NCBI GenBank assembly: GCA_030680295.1
Contig: JAUXVU010000033.1
Location: 1-64,000 of the forward strand
Length of the DNA stretch: 64,000 nt
Source: Moraxellaceae bacterium
GTDB taxonomy: Bacteria > Pseudomonadota > Gammaproteobacteria > Pseudomonadales > Moraxellaceae
Reading direction: 5' to 3'
Part shown: positions 49,775 to 59,749 of the stretch, in pieces
How positions within the stretch are numbered: the stretch's first letter is position 1
How the letters are laid out: each line of letters starts with the position of its first letter
The notes under the pieces: model-generated
Databases searched by the model: none
Seen by the model: only the letters and a program-made list of their open reading frames with translations
What the model was told of the DNA's origin: nothing
Translations under genes and position numbers: made by a program

Positions 49775-50406
49775 TATTCTGCTGTGCCAATGGGGTCAAT
49801 TCCTTCAGGAGACCATGCATTAATAGCACGCTCAATACTGCCGCGGTTTTGCTCAACTGTTTGCGCAAAACGTTGACGGAAGGCTAACCCAAGGTTCAGA
49901 CCATTAACCAAAATATTGCGTGCTTTCCATTCACCTTGTGGTGTTTTAACCATTTGAAAAACTACAGGAACTACTTGACCGCCATCGAGTGTTACATCTA
50001 TGTCGACCTGAGCGCGACTAGGGTCATCGCCGGGACGATAAGGTTTCACCACAATTTTCTGATTGTTGTAAGAGCCTAATCCATTAGCGTAGGTGCGAAT
50101 CATGCTGTTGCGGAAAACCTGTACAAAGCGCTCACGTTGCTCAGGAGTAGCTTGGCGAAAAAACTGCCCCATCACACCCCGAGCAATTCCAGGCACATCA
50201 ACAAAAGGCTCAATGCCTTCCTCAATCAACTTTTCTAAAGCAGCAGGATTTTTCTTTAGTGCTTGCTGATCTTTTTTCAAACGCTCCGTTATGGATACTA
50301 CTGCTGTTTGTACGACATCACGCGGATTTGAAGCGTCGGCATAGGCTGTTAATGATGTGGCCAACAACATAAAAAAGCCCAGAAAACTGGCAATAAAACG
50401 ATTCAT
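49774..50406 (-). CDS. mlaC: MlaC, periplasmic phospholipid-binding protein
   Basis: It shuttles phospholipids between the outer-membrane MlaA-porin complex and MlaFEDB in the inner membrane. Signal peptide MNRFIASFLGFFMLLATSLTAYA is cut before DASNP. The mature part has RDVVQTAVVSITERLKKD, VDVPGIARGVMGQFF and RNILVNGLNLGLAFRQRFA. I use ATG 50406 (210 residues, SD GGAGC), as this frames the signal peptide; ten more upstream codons are open. Confidence 0.93.
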   Translation of the reverse strand: MNRFIASFLGFFMLLATSLTAYADASNPRDVVQTAVVSITERLKKDQQALKKNPAALEKLIEEGIEPFVDVPGIARGVMGQFFRQATPEQRERFVQVFRNSMIRTYANGLGSYNNQKIVVKPYRPGDDPSRAQVDIDVTLDGGQVVPVVFQMVKTPQGEWKARNILVNGLNLGLAFRQRFAQTVEQNRGSIERAINAWSPEGIDPIGTAE

Positions 50407-50436
50407 AAAAGCTCCAAAAAAACTAAATAGTCTCAC

Positions 50437-50952
50437 TTAAAACGCAAAGTCGTCGGTTTCGGATGACGCAGCCGGTGGCGCAGAGCCAGCTGGCGCCTCT
50501 GTAGCCTTATTAAACAAGAACTGTCCAATCAACTCTTCTAGAACAATCGAAGATTGAGTTTGCTCAATACGGCTCCCGTCTTTTAAGTACTCTTCATCAG
50601 CACCAGGCGTAAGACCAATATATTTCTCACCTAACAAACCCGACGTTAAAATGGCAGCAACGGCGTCAGTGCTAATGTCATCAAAACGACGATCAACGGA
50701 CATTTCAACACGAGCTAACTGTGTCTGCTTATCAAGCTCAATTGACTCCACTCGGCCAATCGCTACACCAGCCATGGTTACTTTAGCGCGAACTGTGAGG
50801 CCACCAATGTTTTGAAACATGGCATAAACACGATAGCTAGGCTTACTCATTTCTGAGCTTAGGCCACTCACTTGAAAGGCCAAAAAAGCCAAGGCTGCAA
50901 ACGCCACTAGCAAAAAAGAACCAACAACTAATTCCACAGACTTCATACGCAT
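50437..50952 (-). CDS. mlaD: MlaD, MCE-domain subunit of the Mla transporter
   Basis: A membrane-anchored MCE protein (171 residues) forming the hexameric ring on MlaFEB. N-terminal helix VELVVGSFLLVAFAALAFLAF, then the MCE domain with YRVYAMFQNIGGLTVRAKVTMAGVAIGRVESIEL and LLGEKYIGLTPG. The tail is Ala/Pro/Ser-rich. The start overlaps the mlaE stop (TAATG) with SD GGAGGCG. Confidence 0.95.
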   Translation of the reverse strand: MRMKSVELVVGSFLLVAFAALAFLAFQVSGLSSEMSKPSYRVYAMFQNIGGLTVRAKVTMAGVAIGRVESIELDKQTQLARVEMSVDRRFDDISTDAVAAILTSGLLGEKYIGLTPGADEEYLKDGSRIEQTQSSIVLEELIGQFLFNKATEAPAGSAPPAASSETDDFAF

Positions 50953-51734
50953 TACACGCCTCCAAACATGACAGCAGTAAGCACAAAATCCAGCGCCAAC
51001 ACTGCTAACGATCCATACACCACGGTACGCGTAGTCGCCCGTGAAATACCTTCACTGGTGGGCACGCAATCATAGCCCTGAAACACCGCAATCCACGTTA
51101 CGGCAATACCAAACGCAAACGCTTTAATCAGGCCATTAAGCACATCATCGTAAAAGCTGACGGCTTGCTGCATATTGGCCCAGTACGAACCCTCAAAAAT
51201 GCCTAACCAATCTACGCCCACTAAACGCGCGCCCAAAACACCAACAGCCGTAAAAATAATGGCCAACAAGGGCAAACTGATAACACCCGCCCAGAAGCGA
51301 GGTGCAACAACTCGACGCAAGGGGTCAACACCAATCATTTCCATGCTGGCAAGCTGCTCCGTGGCTTTCATCAGGCCAATTTCTGCTGTTAAAGCAGAGC
51401 CTGCGCGGCCAGCAAATAACAAAGCAGTCACTACCGGTCCAAGCTCACGTGTCAGTGTGAGTGCAACCAAGGTACCCAGTGCTTGCTCGCTACCGTAAGT
51501 AATAAGGATGTTGTAACCCTGCAGACCAAGCACCATGCCGATGAACAAGCCTGAGACCACAATAATGATCAGTGACAACACACCGACCGAAAAAATTTGC
51601 TTGATTAGCAATGGAATGGCCAAGCGCCAACGTGGCCAGCACACAATAGCCTGCCATAACATCACTGCTGCTGCGCCAAAGCTACGCAGACTCATAATGG
51701 CGCCAGCGCCTAAACGCTGCACTTGATCCTGCAT
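50952..51734 (-). CDS. mlaE: MlaE, permease subunit of the Mla transporter
   Basis: The 260-residue MlaE-family permease. Hydrophobic segments are interrupted by the signature [37 protein letters not shown] and [15 protein letters not shown]; the C-terminus has [28 protein letters not shown]. It is two bases after mlaF. Confidence 0.96.
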   Translation of the reverse strand: MQDQVQRLGAGAIMSLRSFGAAAVMLWQAIVCWPRWRLAIPLLIKQIFSVGVLSLIIIVVSGLFIGMVLGLQGYNILITYGSEQALGTLVALTLTRELGPVVTALLFAGRAGSALTAEIGLMKATEQLASMEMIGVDPLRRVVAPRFWAGVISLPLLAIIFTAVGVLGARLVGVDWLGIFEGSYWANMQQAVSFYDDVLNGLIKAFAFGIAVTWIAVFQGYDCVPTSEGISRATTRTVVYGSLAVLALDFVLTAVMFGGV

Positions 51735-51736
51735 AA

Positions 51737-52540
51737 TTAACTCCTTAGGGACTCAGCCCAAGATGGCGCAGGATACTGGAAACGTACAGGGCCGTCCGCT
51801 GCACCTTCTAAGAATTGACGAACCAGTGCTGAGTCCGAAGCACGCAGCTGTTCAGGCGTACCTTCGCCAACCACCGAGCAGTTGCCCAAAATGTAAATAT
51901 AGTCGGCAATCGACATGGTCTCATCGACATCATGCGAAACGATGACTGTTGTTAGGTCCAGTGCTTCACGCAGGGTACGAATCAAGCGCACTAATACACC
52001 CATCGCAATGGGGTCTTGCCCAGCAAATGGCTCGTCATACATGATGAGTTCAGGGTCAAGTGCAATAGCACGAGCCAACGCCGCTCGCCGCTGCATGCCT
52101 CCAGAAAGCTCAGCAGGCATTAGACTTTCAGCACCTCGCAAACCCACAGATTCTAACTTCAGCAGCACAATTTCCCGAATCAAATGCTCGGGCAGTTTGG
52201 TGTGCGCGCGAATAGGGAATGCGACATTCTCGAATACAGACAGATCACTAAAAAGTGCGGCAGATTGAAACAGCATGCCCATTTTGGCACGTAAATCGAA
52301 TAAACGCTGACGAGACAATGCTGGCACATCGTGGCCGTCCACAATGACTTGGCCCGAGTCTGGTCTTAATTGCCCACCAATAAAACGCAATAACGTCGTT
52401 TTACCGCAACCCGATGGCCCCATAATAGCCGTCACTTGGCCGCGACGAATTTGCAGATTTATATTATTGAAAATTGGGCGTTCGTCACGAGCAAAGCTCA
52501 AATCTCGTATATCGACAAGTATATTATTAGGATCAGTCAT
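51737..52540 (-). CDS. mlaF: MlaF, ATPase subunit of the Mla transporter
   Basis: An ABC ATPase of 267 residues that powers retrograde phospholipid transport keeping outer-membrane asymmetry. Walker [18 protein letters not shown]-loop [11 protein letters not shown], signature [16 protein letters not shown], Walker [13 protein letters not shown] and H-loop VIVSHDVDE. The start at 52540 (MTDPNNIL) is chosen; 16 upstream codons look unrelated. First gene of mlaFEDCB-ibaG-murA, divergent from kdsD. Confidence 0.95.
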   Translation of the reverse strand: MTDPNNILVDIRDLSFARDERPIFNNINLQIRRGQVTAIMGPSGCGKTTLLRFIGGQLRPDSGQVIVDGHDVPALSRQRLFDLRAKMGMLFQSAALFSDLSVFENVAFPIRAHTKLPEHLIREIVLLKLESVGLRGAESLMPAELSGGMQRRAALARAIALDPELIMYDEPFAGQDPIAMGVLVRLIRTLREALDLTTVIVSHDVDETMSIADYIYILGNCSVVGEGTPEQLRASDSALVRQFLEGAADGPVRFQYPAPSWAESLRS

Positions 52541-52676
52541 CAAACCTTTTGTCCTTAGTTTGTGGCCGCAGCATACCATTGTCTGCATTTGACCGAAATA
52601 CGACCGCTAGGACTGGTGACAATTTACGTCATTGTCCATAATCAACGACTACTTTTGACCTGTGATGACAAGCGCT

Positions 52677-53648
52677 ATGAGCAACCATACCTTCATTGAC
52701 TCTGGGCAACGAGTTGTACAAACCGAAATTGATGCGTTGATCAACCTAAAGCCGTTGCTAGATGAAAGTTTCAGCCAAGCCTGCCAACTCATGCTCGGCT
52801 GCAAGGGCCGAGTTGTTGTCACCGGGATGGGCAAGTCTGGCCACATTGGCAACAAGATTGCCGCGACCCTTGCCTCTACAGGAACGCCAGCCTTTTACAT
52901 GCACCCGGGTGAGGCTAGTCATGGCGACTTAGGTATGGTCACCAGTCAAGACATCGTCATTGCCATCTCTAACTCTGGCGAAGCACACGAAATTCTGGCC
53001 ATCATTCCAGTCATTAAGCGTCTTCGCGCCAAGCTCATTAGCATTACGGCCAGCGCAGACTGCAGCATGGGCCGCCATGCAGATGTTGCACTGACTATTG
53101 GTAAGTCCCCAGAGGCCTGCCCATTAGGGCTAGCACCCACCTCATCAACGACATCGACTTTGGCCTTGGGCGATGCCTTGGCAGTTGCCTTGCTAGAGGC
53201 TCGTGGTTTCACCGCTGAGGACTTTGCACTGTCTCATCCTGGCGGAGCATTAGGTCGACGCTTGCTGCTGCGCGTTGATGACATCATGCATAAAGGTGAG
53301 CAAGTACCTATAGTAAAATCTGGCACCACTATTCGTGACGCACTGTTAGAGATCACCCGGAAGGGCTTAGGAATGACGACAGTGGTCAATGCTCAAGGTC
53401 AGTTAATTGGGCTTTTTACCGATGGTGACTTGCGCCGCACAATTGACCAAAACCTAGATATTCGCAGCACCACAATTGATCAAGTGATGACGCCTAATGG
53501 CTTGACCGTACCTGCTGGTATTTTAGCTGCCGAAGCATTAGCTCGCATGGAGGCTGCACGTATTAATGGCGTGGTCGTTATTGATGACAACCACTGCCCT
53601 ATCGGAGCCGTTAATATGCATGGCTTTTTACGCGCAGGAGTAGTTTGA
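52677..53648 (+). CDS. kdsD: D-arabinose 5-phosphate isomerase (Kdo synthesis)
   Basis: It isomerises ribulose 5-phosphate to arabinose 5-phosphate for Kdo, the core sugar of lipopolysaccharide. A SIS domain (VVVTGMGKSGHIGNKIAATLASTGTPAF, ISNSGEAHEI) is followed by two CBS domains (about 205-320). The start at 52677 (MSNHTFIDSGQ, 323 residues) aligns with the Pseudomonas protein; GTG 52662 and ATG 52665 are in frame, and none has a strong SD. It heads kdsD-kdsC-lptC-lptA-lptB-rpoN. Confidence 0.95.
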   Translation: MSNHTFIDSGQRVVQTEIDALINLKPLLDESFSQACQLMLGCKGRVVVTGMGKSGHIGNKIAATLASTGTPAFYMHPGEASHGDLGMVTSQDIVIAISNSGEAHEILAIIPVIKRLRAKLISITASADCSMGRHADVALTIGKSPEACPLGLAPTSSTTSTLALGDALAVALLEARGFTAEDFALSHPGGALGRRLLLRVDDIMHKGEQVPIVKSGTTIRDALLEITRKGLGMTTVVNAQGQLIGLFTDGDLRRTIDQNLDIRSTTIDQVMTPNGLTVPAGILAAEALARMEAARINGVVVIDDNHCPIGAVNMHGFLRAGVV

Positions 53649-54184
53649 TGATTTCAGCTCGCATTAAAGAAAAAGCCCGTCACATTCGCTTACTGGCATT
53701 GGACGTCGACGGCGTCCTTACCGATGGCCGTTTATATTTTGCAGAGGATGGCAGTGAGCTTAAAACCTTTGATACTCAAGATGGCCACGGCATCAAAATG
53801 CTGCAAAAAGCAGGCATCCAAGTGGTCATTATTACCGGCCGCACTACACAACTGGTTGCCAAACGTGCGCAAAACCTTGGCATCACACACTTAATACAAG
53901 GTCGCGAAGACAAGTTAGTTGCTCTGCGTGAGGTCTGTGCCAGCCAAGGTATTGATATAGATGAGGCCGCCTATGTCGGTGATGACTGGCCCGACTTGCC
54001 TGCCATTCTGGCTTGTGGCCTAGGCATTGCCGTCAGTAATGCGCATACTGAGCTTCGTAGTCGTGCTGACCATGTCACTACACTAAGCGGTGGGCGTGGT
54101 GCAGTACGGGAAATTTGCGATCTAATTTTGCAGGCGCAAGACTTCTACGGCGACTGTCTAGCTCCTTACTTGGATACTCATTAA
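53648..54184 (+). CDS. kdsC: 3-deoxy-manno-octulosonate-8-phosphatase
   Basis: A HAD phosphatase of 178 residues producing Kdo from Kdo-8-P. The nucleophile motif LLALDVDGVLTDGRLYF, the second motif VVIITGRTT and the third YVGDDWPDLPAI are complete; it lacks a large cap domain, as in C0-type tetrameric KdsC. The ATG overlaps the kdsD stop. Confidence 0.96.
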   Translation: MISARIKEKARHIRLLALDVDGVLTDGRLYFAEDGSELKTFDTQDGHGIKMLQKAGIQVVIITGRTTQLVAKRAQNLGITHLIQGREDKLVALREVCASQGIDIDEAAYVGDDWPDLPAILACGLGIAVSNAHTELRSRADHVTTLSGGRGAVREICDLILQAQDFYGDCLAPYLDTH

Positions 54185-54744
54185 TGCAACTGAAGCCTCT
54201 AATTCAGCTGTCACTTTCGCTCATGGTTGGCGCAGGGTTAATCTATTATGGTTTGGATTTAGACACCTCACGCGATGATGCCGAAATGGCTCACTCTGGC
54301 CCAGTTGCAATTATTGACAACATGGATGCTTGGCAAACCGACAGCAATGGTAAGTTGCTGCGACAGTTTAGCGGACAGCAGCTTCGCCAATTTGAAAAGC
54401 CAGAAAGCTACCAAATCGATGAGCCCAGAATCACTTTATTTCGTGATGGAAAAACTGCTTGGTTTGTACGCAGTGATCGCGCCACTAGCAGCGACCCAAA
54501 ACAAGACATCAACCTAATCGGCAACGTACAAGCCGACCGCGACCCACAATTGGGCACATCACTGCGTCTAAACACCAGTCGACTAAATGCCAACCCTAGT
54601 CAAGACCGCTTATTTACCGATGAGCAAGTTATTATTACGGGACAACAAGGTCGCATTACTGGGCGCGGCCTTGATACCGACTTAAAAGCCGGCACGTTAT
54701 CCCTTTCATCTGCTGTAGAGGTTAGATATGCACCGAACAACTAG
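54184..54744 (+). CDS. lptC: LptC, inner-membrane LPS transport protein
   Basis: A bitopic protein (186 residues) that takes LPS from LptB2FG and passes it to LptA. An N-terminal helix LIQLSLSLMVGAGLIYYG is followed by the beta-jellyroll (QLRQFEKPESYQIDEPRITLF, NLIGNVQADRD, LNTSRLNANPSQDRLFTDEQVIITGQQG). Start ATG 54184 shares one base with the kdsC stop; longer frames are antisense-like extension. Confidence 0.93.
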   Translation: MQLKPLIQLSLSLMVGAGLIYYGLDLDTSRDDAEMAHSGPVAIIDNMDAWQTDSNGKLLRQFSGQQLRQFEKPESYQIDEPRITLFRDGKTAWFVRSDRATSSDPKQDINLIGNVQADRDPQLGTSLRLNTSRLNANPSQDRLFTDEQVIITGQQGRITGRGLDTDLKAGTLSLSSAVEVRYAPNN

Positions 54745-55246
54745 TGTCTTATTTGCCATGATCATTGGCCTGACACTACCCACCACAGCAATTGCACTAC
54801 CAGCAGACCGCAACCAGCAAGTGGAAATTACTGCTAACAATGCACGCTTTGATGAACGCGCAGGTGAGGCTGTTTATCGCGGCAATGTATTAGTTAAGCA
54901 AGGCACAATGGAAGTACGTGGCGACAGCCTAATCCTAAATGTCGATGACAAAGGCGCGCTCACTCTCGCCCGTACAATCGGCAAACCAGCTCGTTTCCAA
55001 CAGCAAATTGACCCCAGCAAAGGCCTCGTTAAAGGCGAAGCCAATGAAGTAATTTTTGACAACCGTGATGGCTCGGTGACGCTCACTGGCAATGCAGTGC
55101 TACGACAAGACAATGCTAGCTTTTCGGGGCCGCGCATTGTTTACTCAACAACGCGCAAACAAATTGAAGCCAGCGGTAATGACACACAACGTGTGCAGCT
55201 CATCTTCCCACCATCTATTCGTGAGTCATCGGGGAAAACACAATGA
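54728..55246 (+). CDS. lptA: LptA, periplasmic LPS bridge protein
   Basis: It forms the OstA-type beta-jellyroll bridge that carries LPS across the periplasm. Signal peptide to about residue 24 (TAIA-LPAD), then [40 protein letters not shown] and [26 protein letters not shown]. 172 residues. It overlaps lptC by 17 bases and lptB by four. Confidence 0.95.
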   Translation: MHRTTSVLFAMIIGLTLPTTAIALPADRNQQVEITANNARFDERAGEAVYRGNVLVKQGTMEVRGDSLILNVDDKGALTLARTIGKPARFQQQIDPSKGLVKGEANEVIFDNRDGSVTLTGNAVLRQDNASFSGPRIVYSTTRKQIEASGNDTQRVQLIFPPSIRESSGKTQ

Positions 55247-55968
55247 GTTCCTTACGTGTTGATAACCTAGCAAAGGCATACAAAGGACGCACTGTCGTCA
55301 AAGACGTTAGCCTAACGGTAGAAAGTGCTCAGATTGTGGGCTTACTTGGCCCCAATGGCGCAGGTAAAACCACCAGTTTTTATATGATTGTGGGTTTAGT
55401 TCCCATGGACTGTGGGCGCATCAGTCTAGACGGGGTCGATATATCACACCTGCCTATGCATGGCCGTGCACGCAAAGGCATTGGCTACCTACCACAAGAG
55501 GCTTCAATTTTTCGCAAACTAAGCGTGGAAGACAATATTTTAGCCATCTTAGAAACTCGTAAAGAACTCACTCGACAAGAGCGCTTAGACAAACTCAACT
55601 CACTGCTTGAAGAGTTTCATATTACGCATATCCGTAAAAATCTTGGCATGAGCCTTTCGGGTGGTGAGCGTCGTCGCGTAGAGATTGCTAGAGCACTCGC
55701 CAGCGAGCCACGTTTTATATTGCTAGATGAGCCTTTTGCTGGTGTTGACCCCATTTCTGTTAATGACATCAAAGGCATCATCACACACTTAAAAAATCGC
55801 GGAATTGGTGTTTTGATCACTGATCACAATGTGCGTGAAACCTTAGATATTTGTGAGAAGGCCTACATTGTTAGCGCCGGTGTAGAAATCGCCGAAGGCA
55901 CGCCAGCTGAAATTCTGTCCAACCCATTAGTGCGCGAAGTCTATTTGGGCGAGCAATTCTCCTTATGA
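55243..55968 (+). CDS. lptB: LptB, LPS export ABC ATPase
   Basis: A 241-residue ATPase of the LptB2FGC exporter. Walker [21 protein letters not shown]-loop YLPQEASIF, signature [16 protein letters not shown], Walker [16 protein letters not shown] and H-loop ITDHNVRET. The C-terminal part needed for function ([25 protein letters not shown]) is intact. It overlaps rpoN at ATGA. Confidence 0.97.
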   Translation: MSSLRVDNLAKAYKGRTVVKDVSLTVESAQIVGLLGPNGAGKTTSFYMIVGLVPMDCGRISLDGVDISHLPMHGRARKGIGYLPQEASIFRKLSVEDNILAILETRKELTRQERLDKLNSLLEEFHITHIRKNLGMSLSGGERRRVEIARALASEPRFILLDEPFAGVDPISVNDIKGIITHLKNRGIGVLITDHNVRETLDICEKAYIVSAGVEIAEGTPAEILSNPLVREVYLGEQFSL

Positions 55969-57431
55969 TGAAAGCCGGTTTACAGCTGAGTCTGGGGCAA
56001 AGCCTGACCATGACTCCGCAGCTGCAGCAGGCCATAAGGCTACTGCAACTATCAACGCTAGAGTTGCAGCAAGAAGTGCAGCAAGCATTGGATAACAACC
56101 CGCTATTAGATTTAGAAGAAGGCAGCAGTGAAGTTCATCATGAAAGTGGTGAAGCTGAGCCCAATGGGCGTGAGCAAGATGCCCCCTTGCATGATATGGA
56201 TCAACAAGGGGCTATGCCGGATGAACTACCTGTCGACACAGCTTGGGATGACGTTTATCAAAGTAGTGCAACAGCTAGCAGCAACGAGCGCTCGGACGAA
56301 GATGGCAACCCCATCGAAGAACGCAATGCACCAGCAGAGAGCCTACAAGATCACCTGCGTTGGCAGCTTAATCTAACGCCCTTTTCTGACACTGATCGTC
56401 TAATTGCTGAAGCCATTATTGATAGCCTAGATGAGCGCGGTTATCTAACCTCAAGCCTAGAAGACCTAATTGATACCATCAGTAATTGGCGCGATGAAGC
56501 AGTCGAAGAAGATGAGGTAGTTGCAGTATTACATCGTGTACAGCAATTTGACCCCATAGGTGTTGCTGCTCGTGACTTATGTGAATGCTTACTTGTGCAA
56601 TTAAAGCACTTAGTTGAGCCAACTCCTGGCCGTTCAGTGGCTTTAAATTTGCTAACTCATCACGCTGATAAAATTGCTTCGTCTAATTTAACCAACCTTG
56701 CTCGCAGCACACAGATGAGTGCTAATGAAATTGAGTTAGCGTTAACACTAATTCGTCAGCTAAAACCGCACCCAGGTGCAGGCTGGGCATCAAATGAACA
56801 AGATCGCCCTACTATTCCAGATGTAGTGGTACGCAAGCACAAAGGTCGCTGGTTAGTCGAACTAAACCCTGATGCAGCACCAAAACTACGAATTAACAGT
56901 CACTACGCCAGTCTGCTAAAGCGCGCGGACAGCAGCAGTGATAACGTTTTTATTAAGGACCACCTACAAGAGGCGCGCTGGCTGATCAAAAGCCTGCAAA
57001 GCCGGCATGAAACACTGTTGAAAGTTGCTAGTTGTATTGTTGAACACCAACGCGGCTTTCTTGAAGACGGTCCAGAGGCGATGCGCCCACTCATTTTGCG
57101 TGAAGTGGCGGATGAAGTTGGCTTACATGAGTCAACTATTTCACGTGTAACCACCCAAAAATTCATGCTGACACCGCGTGGATTATTCGAATTAAAGTAT
57201 TTTTTCTCCAGCCATGTAGCGACCAGCGGTGGTGGTGAAGCATCCTCAACCGCCATTCGCGCCATGATCAAAAAGTTAGTTGCACAGGAAGATTCACGTA
57301 AACCATTGAGTGATAACAAGATTGCAGACTTGCTACTAAAGGAAGGAATTGAGGTCGCCAGACGAACAATTGCGAAATATCGCGAAGCGCTCAATATCCC
57401 ATCTTCAAGTGATCGAAAGCGCTTGCTTTAG
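55965..57431 (+). CDS. rpoN: RNA polymerase sigma-54 factor
   Basis: The alternative sigma factor for enhancer-dependent promoters. Region I (1-50, [31 protein letters not shown]) binds activators; an acidic region II (50-115) follows; then the core-binding domain and the C-terminal DNA-binding part with HTH ([18 protein letters not shown]) and RpoN box [10 protein letters not shown] (465-474). 488 residues. No sigma-54 activator (such as pilR) was seen in this window. Confidence 0.97.
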   Translation: MMKAGLQLSLGQSLTMTPQLQQAIRLLQLSTLELQQEVQQALDNNPLLDLEEGSSEVHHESGEAEPNGREQDAPLHDMDQQGAMPDELPVDTAWDDVYQSSATASSNERSDEDGNPIEERNAPAESLQDHLRWQLNLTPFSDTDRLIAEAIIDSLDERGYLTSSLEDLIDTISNWRDEAVEEDEVVAVLHRVQQFDPIGVAARDLCECLLVQLKHLVEPTPGRSVALNLLTHHADKIASSNLTNLARSTQMSANEIELALTLIRQLKPHPGAGWASNEQDRPTIPDVVVRKHKGRWLVELNPDAAPKLRINSHYASLLKRADSSSDNVFIKDHLQEARWLIKSLQSRHETLLKVASCIVEHQRGFLEDGPEAMRPLILREVADEVGLHESTISRVTTQKFMLTPRGLFELKYFFSSHVATSGGGEASSTAIRAMIKKLVAQEDSRKPLSDNKIADLLLKEGIEVARRTIAKYREALNIPSSSDRKRLL

Positions 57432-57644
57432 CCCTAACTTCGTGGCAAAAAAGAGTTGTATCGGATGTTGATGTAGAGTGAAGCAGATAACGAATTTCTA
57501 GTTTTTTAACTGGGGACCACTGCTTCCGGACATAACAGGCCGTCCGGGCAATGGCTACCTCAGTGCAGCCTCGCCCGCCCGTCCCACGCATGGCTGGAAG
57601 CTCCGGCCCCCGCTATCGTCACCAACGTAGCGAGGAAGAGTCTC
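57432..57644 (+). promoter_or_regulatory. GC-rich structured region upstream of hpf
   Basis: A 213-base gap between rpoN and hpf. The second half (about 57511-57620) is more GC-rich than its surroundings and contains CCGGAC/GTCCGG (57526-57547), which can form a 6-bp stem with a ten-base loop, plus several C-rich tracts. No good reading frame or tRNA-like fold was found. It could be an hpf leader or a small RNA gene. SD GAGGAAG precedes hpf. Confidence 0.3.
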
Positions 57645-57932
57645 ATGCAAATGACCATCAGTGGACACCATGTTGAACTAACAAACGCCCTCCGTGATTA
57701 CGCCACCAATAAACTCGGCAAAGTCGAGCGACACTTTGACCACATCACCAGCATGCAGGTTATTTTAAGTGTGGACAAAATGGTGCAAAAAGCAGAGGCC
57801 GTGATTCGAACGTCAGGCGCCAAACTATTTGCCATTGCACAATCAGAAGACCTATATGCGGCTATCGACAAGTTGTCTGATAAGCTCGATCGGCAGATTG
57901 TTCGACATAAGGAAAAGCATCATCAACACTGA
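57645..57932 (+). CDS. hpf: Ribosome hibernation promoting factor (short HPF)
   Basis: A 95-residue HPF/YfiA-family protein that binds the 30S decoding site in starvation and promotes 100S dimers (with RMF). MTISGHHVELTNALRDYATNKLGKVERHFDHI and KAEAVIRTSGAKLFAIAQSEDLYAAIDKLSDKLDRQI show the family, with no C-terminal dimerisation domain, so it is the short form. It follows rpoN, as is usual, but is closed by a terminator where ptsN would be expected. Confidence 0.95.
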   Translation: MQMTISGHHVELTNALRDYATNKLGKVERHFDHITSMQVILSVDKMVQKAEAVIRTSGAKLFAIAQSEDLYAAIDKLSDKLDRQIVRHKEKHHQH

Positions 57933-57950
57933 TGCCCGTCGCAGGTAGTC

Positions 57951-57980
57951 AAAAAGCCCAGCATCTGTCTGGGCTTTTTT
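57951..57980 (+). terminator. Rho-independent terminator after hpf
   Basis: AAAAAGCCCAG / CTGGGCTTTTTT with loop CATCTGT; T6 tail. It is 19 bases past the hpf stop and separates hpf from rapZ, so rapZ-npr-yjgA should have an own promoter in 57981-58054. Confidence 0.92.
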
Positions 57981-58054
57981 ATATTGATTTCAACACTAAA
58001 AATCAGATATTTAGATATCAGGATTTACAACCAACTTAAAGCTTAGGACTTAAT

Positions 58055-58948
58055 ATGAAACTGGTGATTGTTAGCGGACGTTCAGGTTCCGGAAAATCTA
58101 CAGCACTACACCAGTTAGAGGACCTTGGTTATTATTGTGTTGATAACCTACCAGCCGCGCTGCTACCTGCTCTGGTGGCAAATGTCGCTAAAAATCCAAT
58201 TAAGCTAGATGGTGATCTTAGTTTGTTGGCCGTAGGAATTGACGCGCGCAATCGAAGTCAAGATTTGGCAAGCTTTGAGCAAATATTGGTCGAACTAAAA
58301 ACACTGGGTTGTCACACTGAGATTGTGTATCTCGATGCACGCGATGAAATTTTACTTTCACGCTTTAGCTCAACTCGTCGCAAACACCCGCTTAGCTCTA
58401 AAGAGCGTTCGCTAGATGAAGCCATTCACTATGAACAAACCTTACTTGAGCCACTAGCAATCCGCGCCCAGTTGCGTATCGACACCAGCAAACTATCGGT
58501 ACATGACCTACGGGAGCAGCTAAAAAGTCGTCTAGGCAGTACGGCGTATGCAGCCACCGCGATTCTCTTGCAGTCATTCGCCTTTAAGCGCGGCGTTCCT
58601 ATGGATGCCGACATCGTATTTGATGTGCGCTGCCTACCTAACCCCCATTGGGAGCCCAATTTGCGCCCTCTCTGTGGCCTAGATCAGCCTGTGGCGGAGT
58701 TTTTATCACTTCAGCCCATGGTGGCTGAGCTACAAAGCGACATCAGCAACTTTCTTAAACGCTGGATTCCTTCGCTATCTCTTAGCGACCGGAGTTATGT
58801 CACCATCGCTATTGGCTGCACTGGTGGTCAACATCGCTCGGTGTATATGGTTGAGCGCTTAGCAGAAGACTTACAAACGCAATTTGGTGAGCTACAAAAG
58901 CGCCATCGTGAATTAATTGACCTAGGAGCCAAAGATGCCCAGGCATGA
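58055..58948 (+). CDS. rapZ: RNase adapter / nucleotide-binding protein RapZ
   Basis: In E. coli RapZ guides RNase E to the sRNA GlmZ and so tunes glucosamine-6-P synthesis for the envelope. A Walker A motif GRSGSGKST (8-16) is followed by LGYYCVDNLP and LDARDEILLSRFSSTRRKHPL; the C-terminal domain has IAIGCTGGQHRSVYMVERLA. 297 residues, slightly above the usual 284. Start with SD TTAGGAC. It overlaps npr by 14 bases. Confidence 0.94.
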   Translation: MKLVIVSGRSGSGKSTALHQLEDLGYYCVDNLPAALLPALVANVAKNPIKLDGDLSLLAVGIDARNRSQDLASFEQILVELKTLGCHTEIVYLDARDEILLSRFSSTRRKHPLSSKERSLDEAIHYEQTLLEPLAIRAQLRIDTSKLSVHDLREQLKSRLGSTAYAATAILLQSFAFKRGVPMDADIVFDVRCLPNPHWEPNLRPLCGLDQPVAEFLSLQPMVAELQSDISNFLKRWIPSLSLSDRSYVTIAIGCTGGQHRSVYMVERLAEDLQTQFGELQKRHRELIDLGAKDAQA

Positions 58949-59210
58949 TGTTGAAATCGAGATCGTCAACCGCCTAGGCTTGCATGCACGTGCTGCCGCC
59001 AAATTGGTAGAGCTAGTCTCTGGCTTTAATTCGCAAATCAAACTGGGTAAAGGCGAGCGTTTAGTGGATGCACGCAGTATCATGGCGCTATTGATGATGG
59101 GTGCCGGCAAAGGCACTCGCCTACGCTTAAGCATTGATGGTGAAGATGCCGATGCAGCACTTGCTGCAGTCTGCGACCTATTTGCCAGATGCTTTGATGA
59201 GCCCGATTAA
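58935..59210 (+). CDS. ptsO: Nitrogen PTS phosphocarrier protein NPr
   Basis: An HPr-like carrier of 91 residues. The phosphorylated histidine is H17 in NRLGLHARAAAKLV; the regulatory serine region DARSIMALLMMGAGKG is present. NPr passes phosphate from EI-Ntr (PtsP) to EIIA-Ntr (PtsN). It is in the normal place after rapZ, but its usual partner ptsN is not in this cluster. Confidence 0.93.
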   Translation: MPRHDVEIEIVNRLGLHARAAAKLVELVSGFNSQIKLGKGERLVDARSIMALLMMGAGKGTRLRLSIDGEDADAALAAVCDLFARCFDEPD

Positions 59211-59229
59211 ATAAATAGCTGAGTGTTAG

Positions 59230-59748
59230 ATGTCTTCTACCCCTGAATACGAATTCGATGATGAGTTTGGTCCAAGTAAGTCGGATCAGAAGCGGAGTGT
59301 TGAACGCTTACAAGACTTAGGCGAGCGGCTGGCCAAGTTGCGTGAAGAGAAATTACGAAAGCTACCAATTGATGATGCCTTGTTGCAGGCCTTACTAACA
59401 ATGCGTCAGCTTAAATCACATGAAGCAATTCGACGCCATCGACAGTACATCGGCAAACTCATGCGCCATGCTGATGAGCCTGCGCTCTTAGCTGCGCTCG
59501 ACCCTTTCAAACAACCCGCACTGGTCAGACAGCTTGCGCTGCTACATCAGAAGCTAATGGAGCAAGGTGATGCTGCTGCATCAGACGTATTGCAGCGTTA
59601 CCCTGCCGCTGATCGACACACATTGCGGCAACATATTCGCTTAGCACGCAAGGAGGCTGAGCTGAGCATAGAAAAACCTGAGACCCCGCAAACTGCTCGC
59701 GACCGGCTAATGCTTTATTTGCAAGAGTTAGCTGCACTCGCAAACTAA
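59230..59748 (+). CDS. yjgA: DUF615 ribosome-associated protein YjgA (DarP)
   Basis: A 172-residue helical protein of the YjgA/DarP family, which associates with pre-50S particles in E. coli. The opening EYEFDDEFGPSKSDQKRSVERLQDLGERLAKL and RMRQLKS-like segment ALLTMRQLKSHEAIRRHRQYIGKLMR are diagnostic. It comes 19 bases after npr and is tail-to-tail with the nitrilase, one base apart. Confidence 0.93.
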   Translation: MSSTPEYEFDDEFGPSKSDQKRSVERLQDLGERLAKLREEKLRKLPIDDALLQALLTMRQLKSHEAIRRHRQYIGKLMRHADEPALLAALDPFKQPALVRQLALLHQKLMEQGDAAASDVLQRYPAADRHTLRQHIRLARKEAELSIEKPETPQTARDRLMLYLQELAALAN

Positions 59749-59749
59749 G

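Noticed and set aside
57432-57644. A tRNA gene in the GC-rich region before hpf
   Set aside because: No cloverleaf with T-loop GTTCRA or CCA end could be formed.
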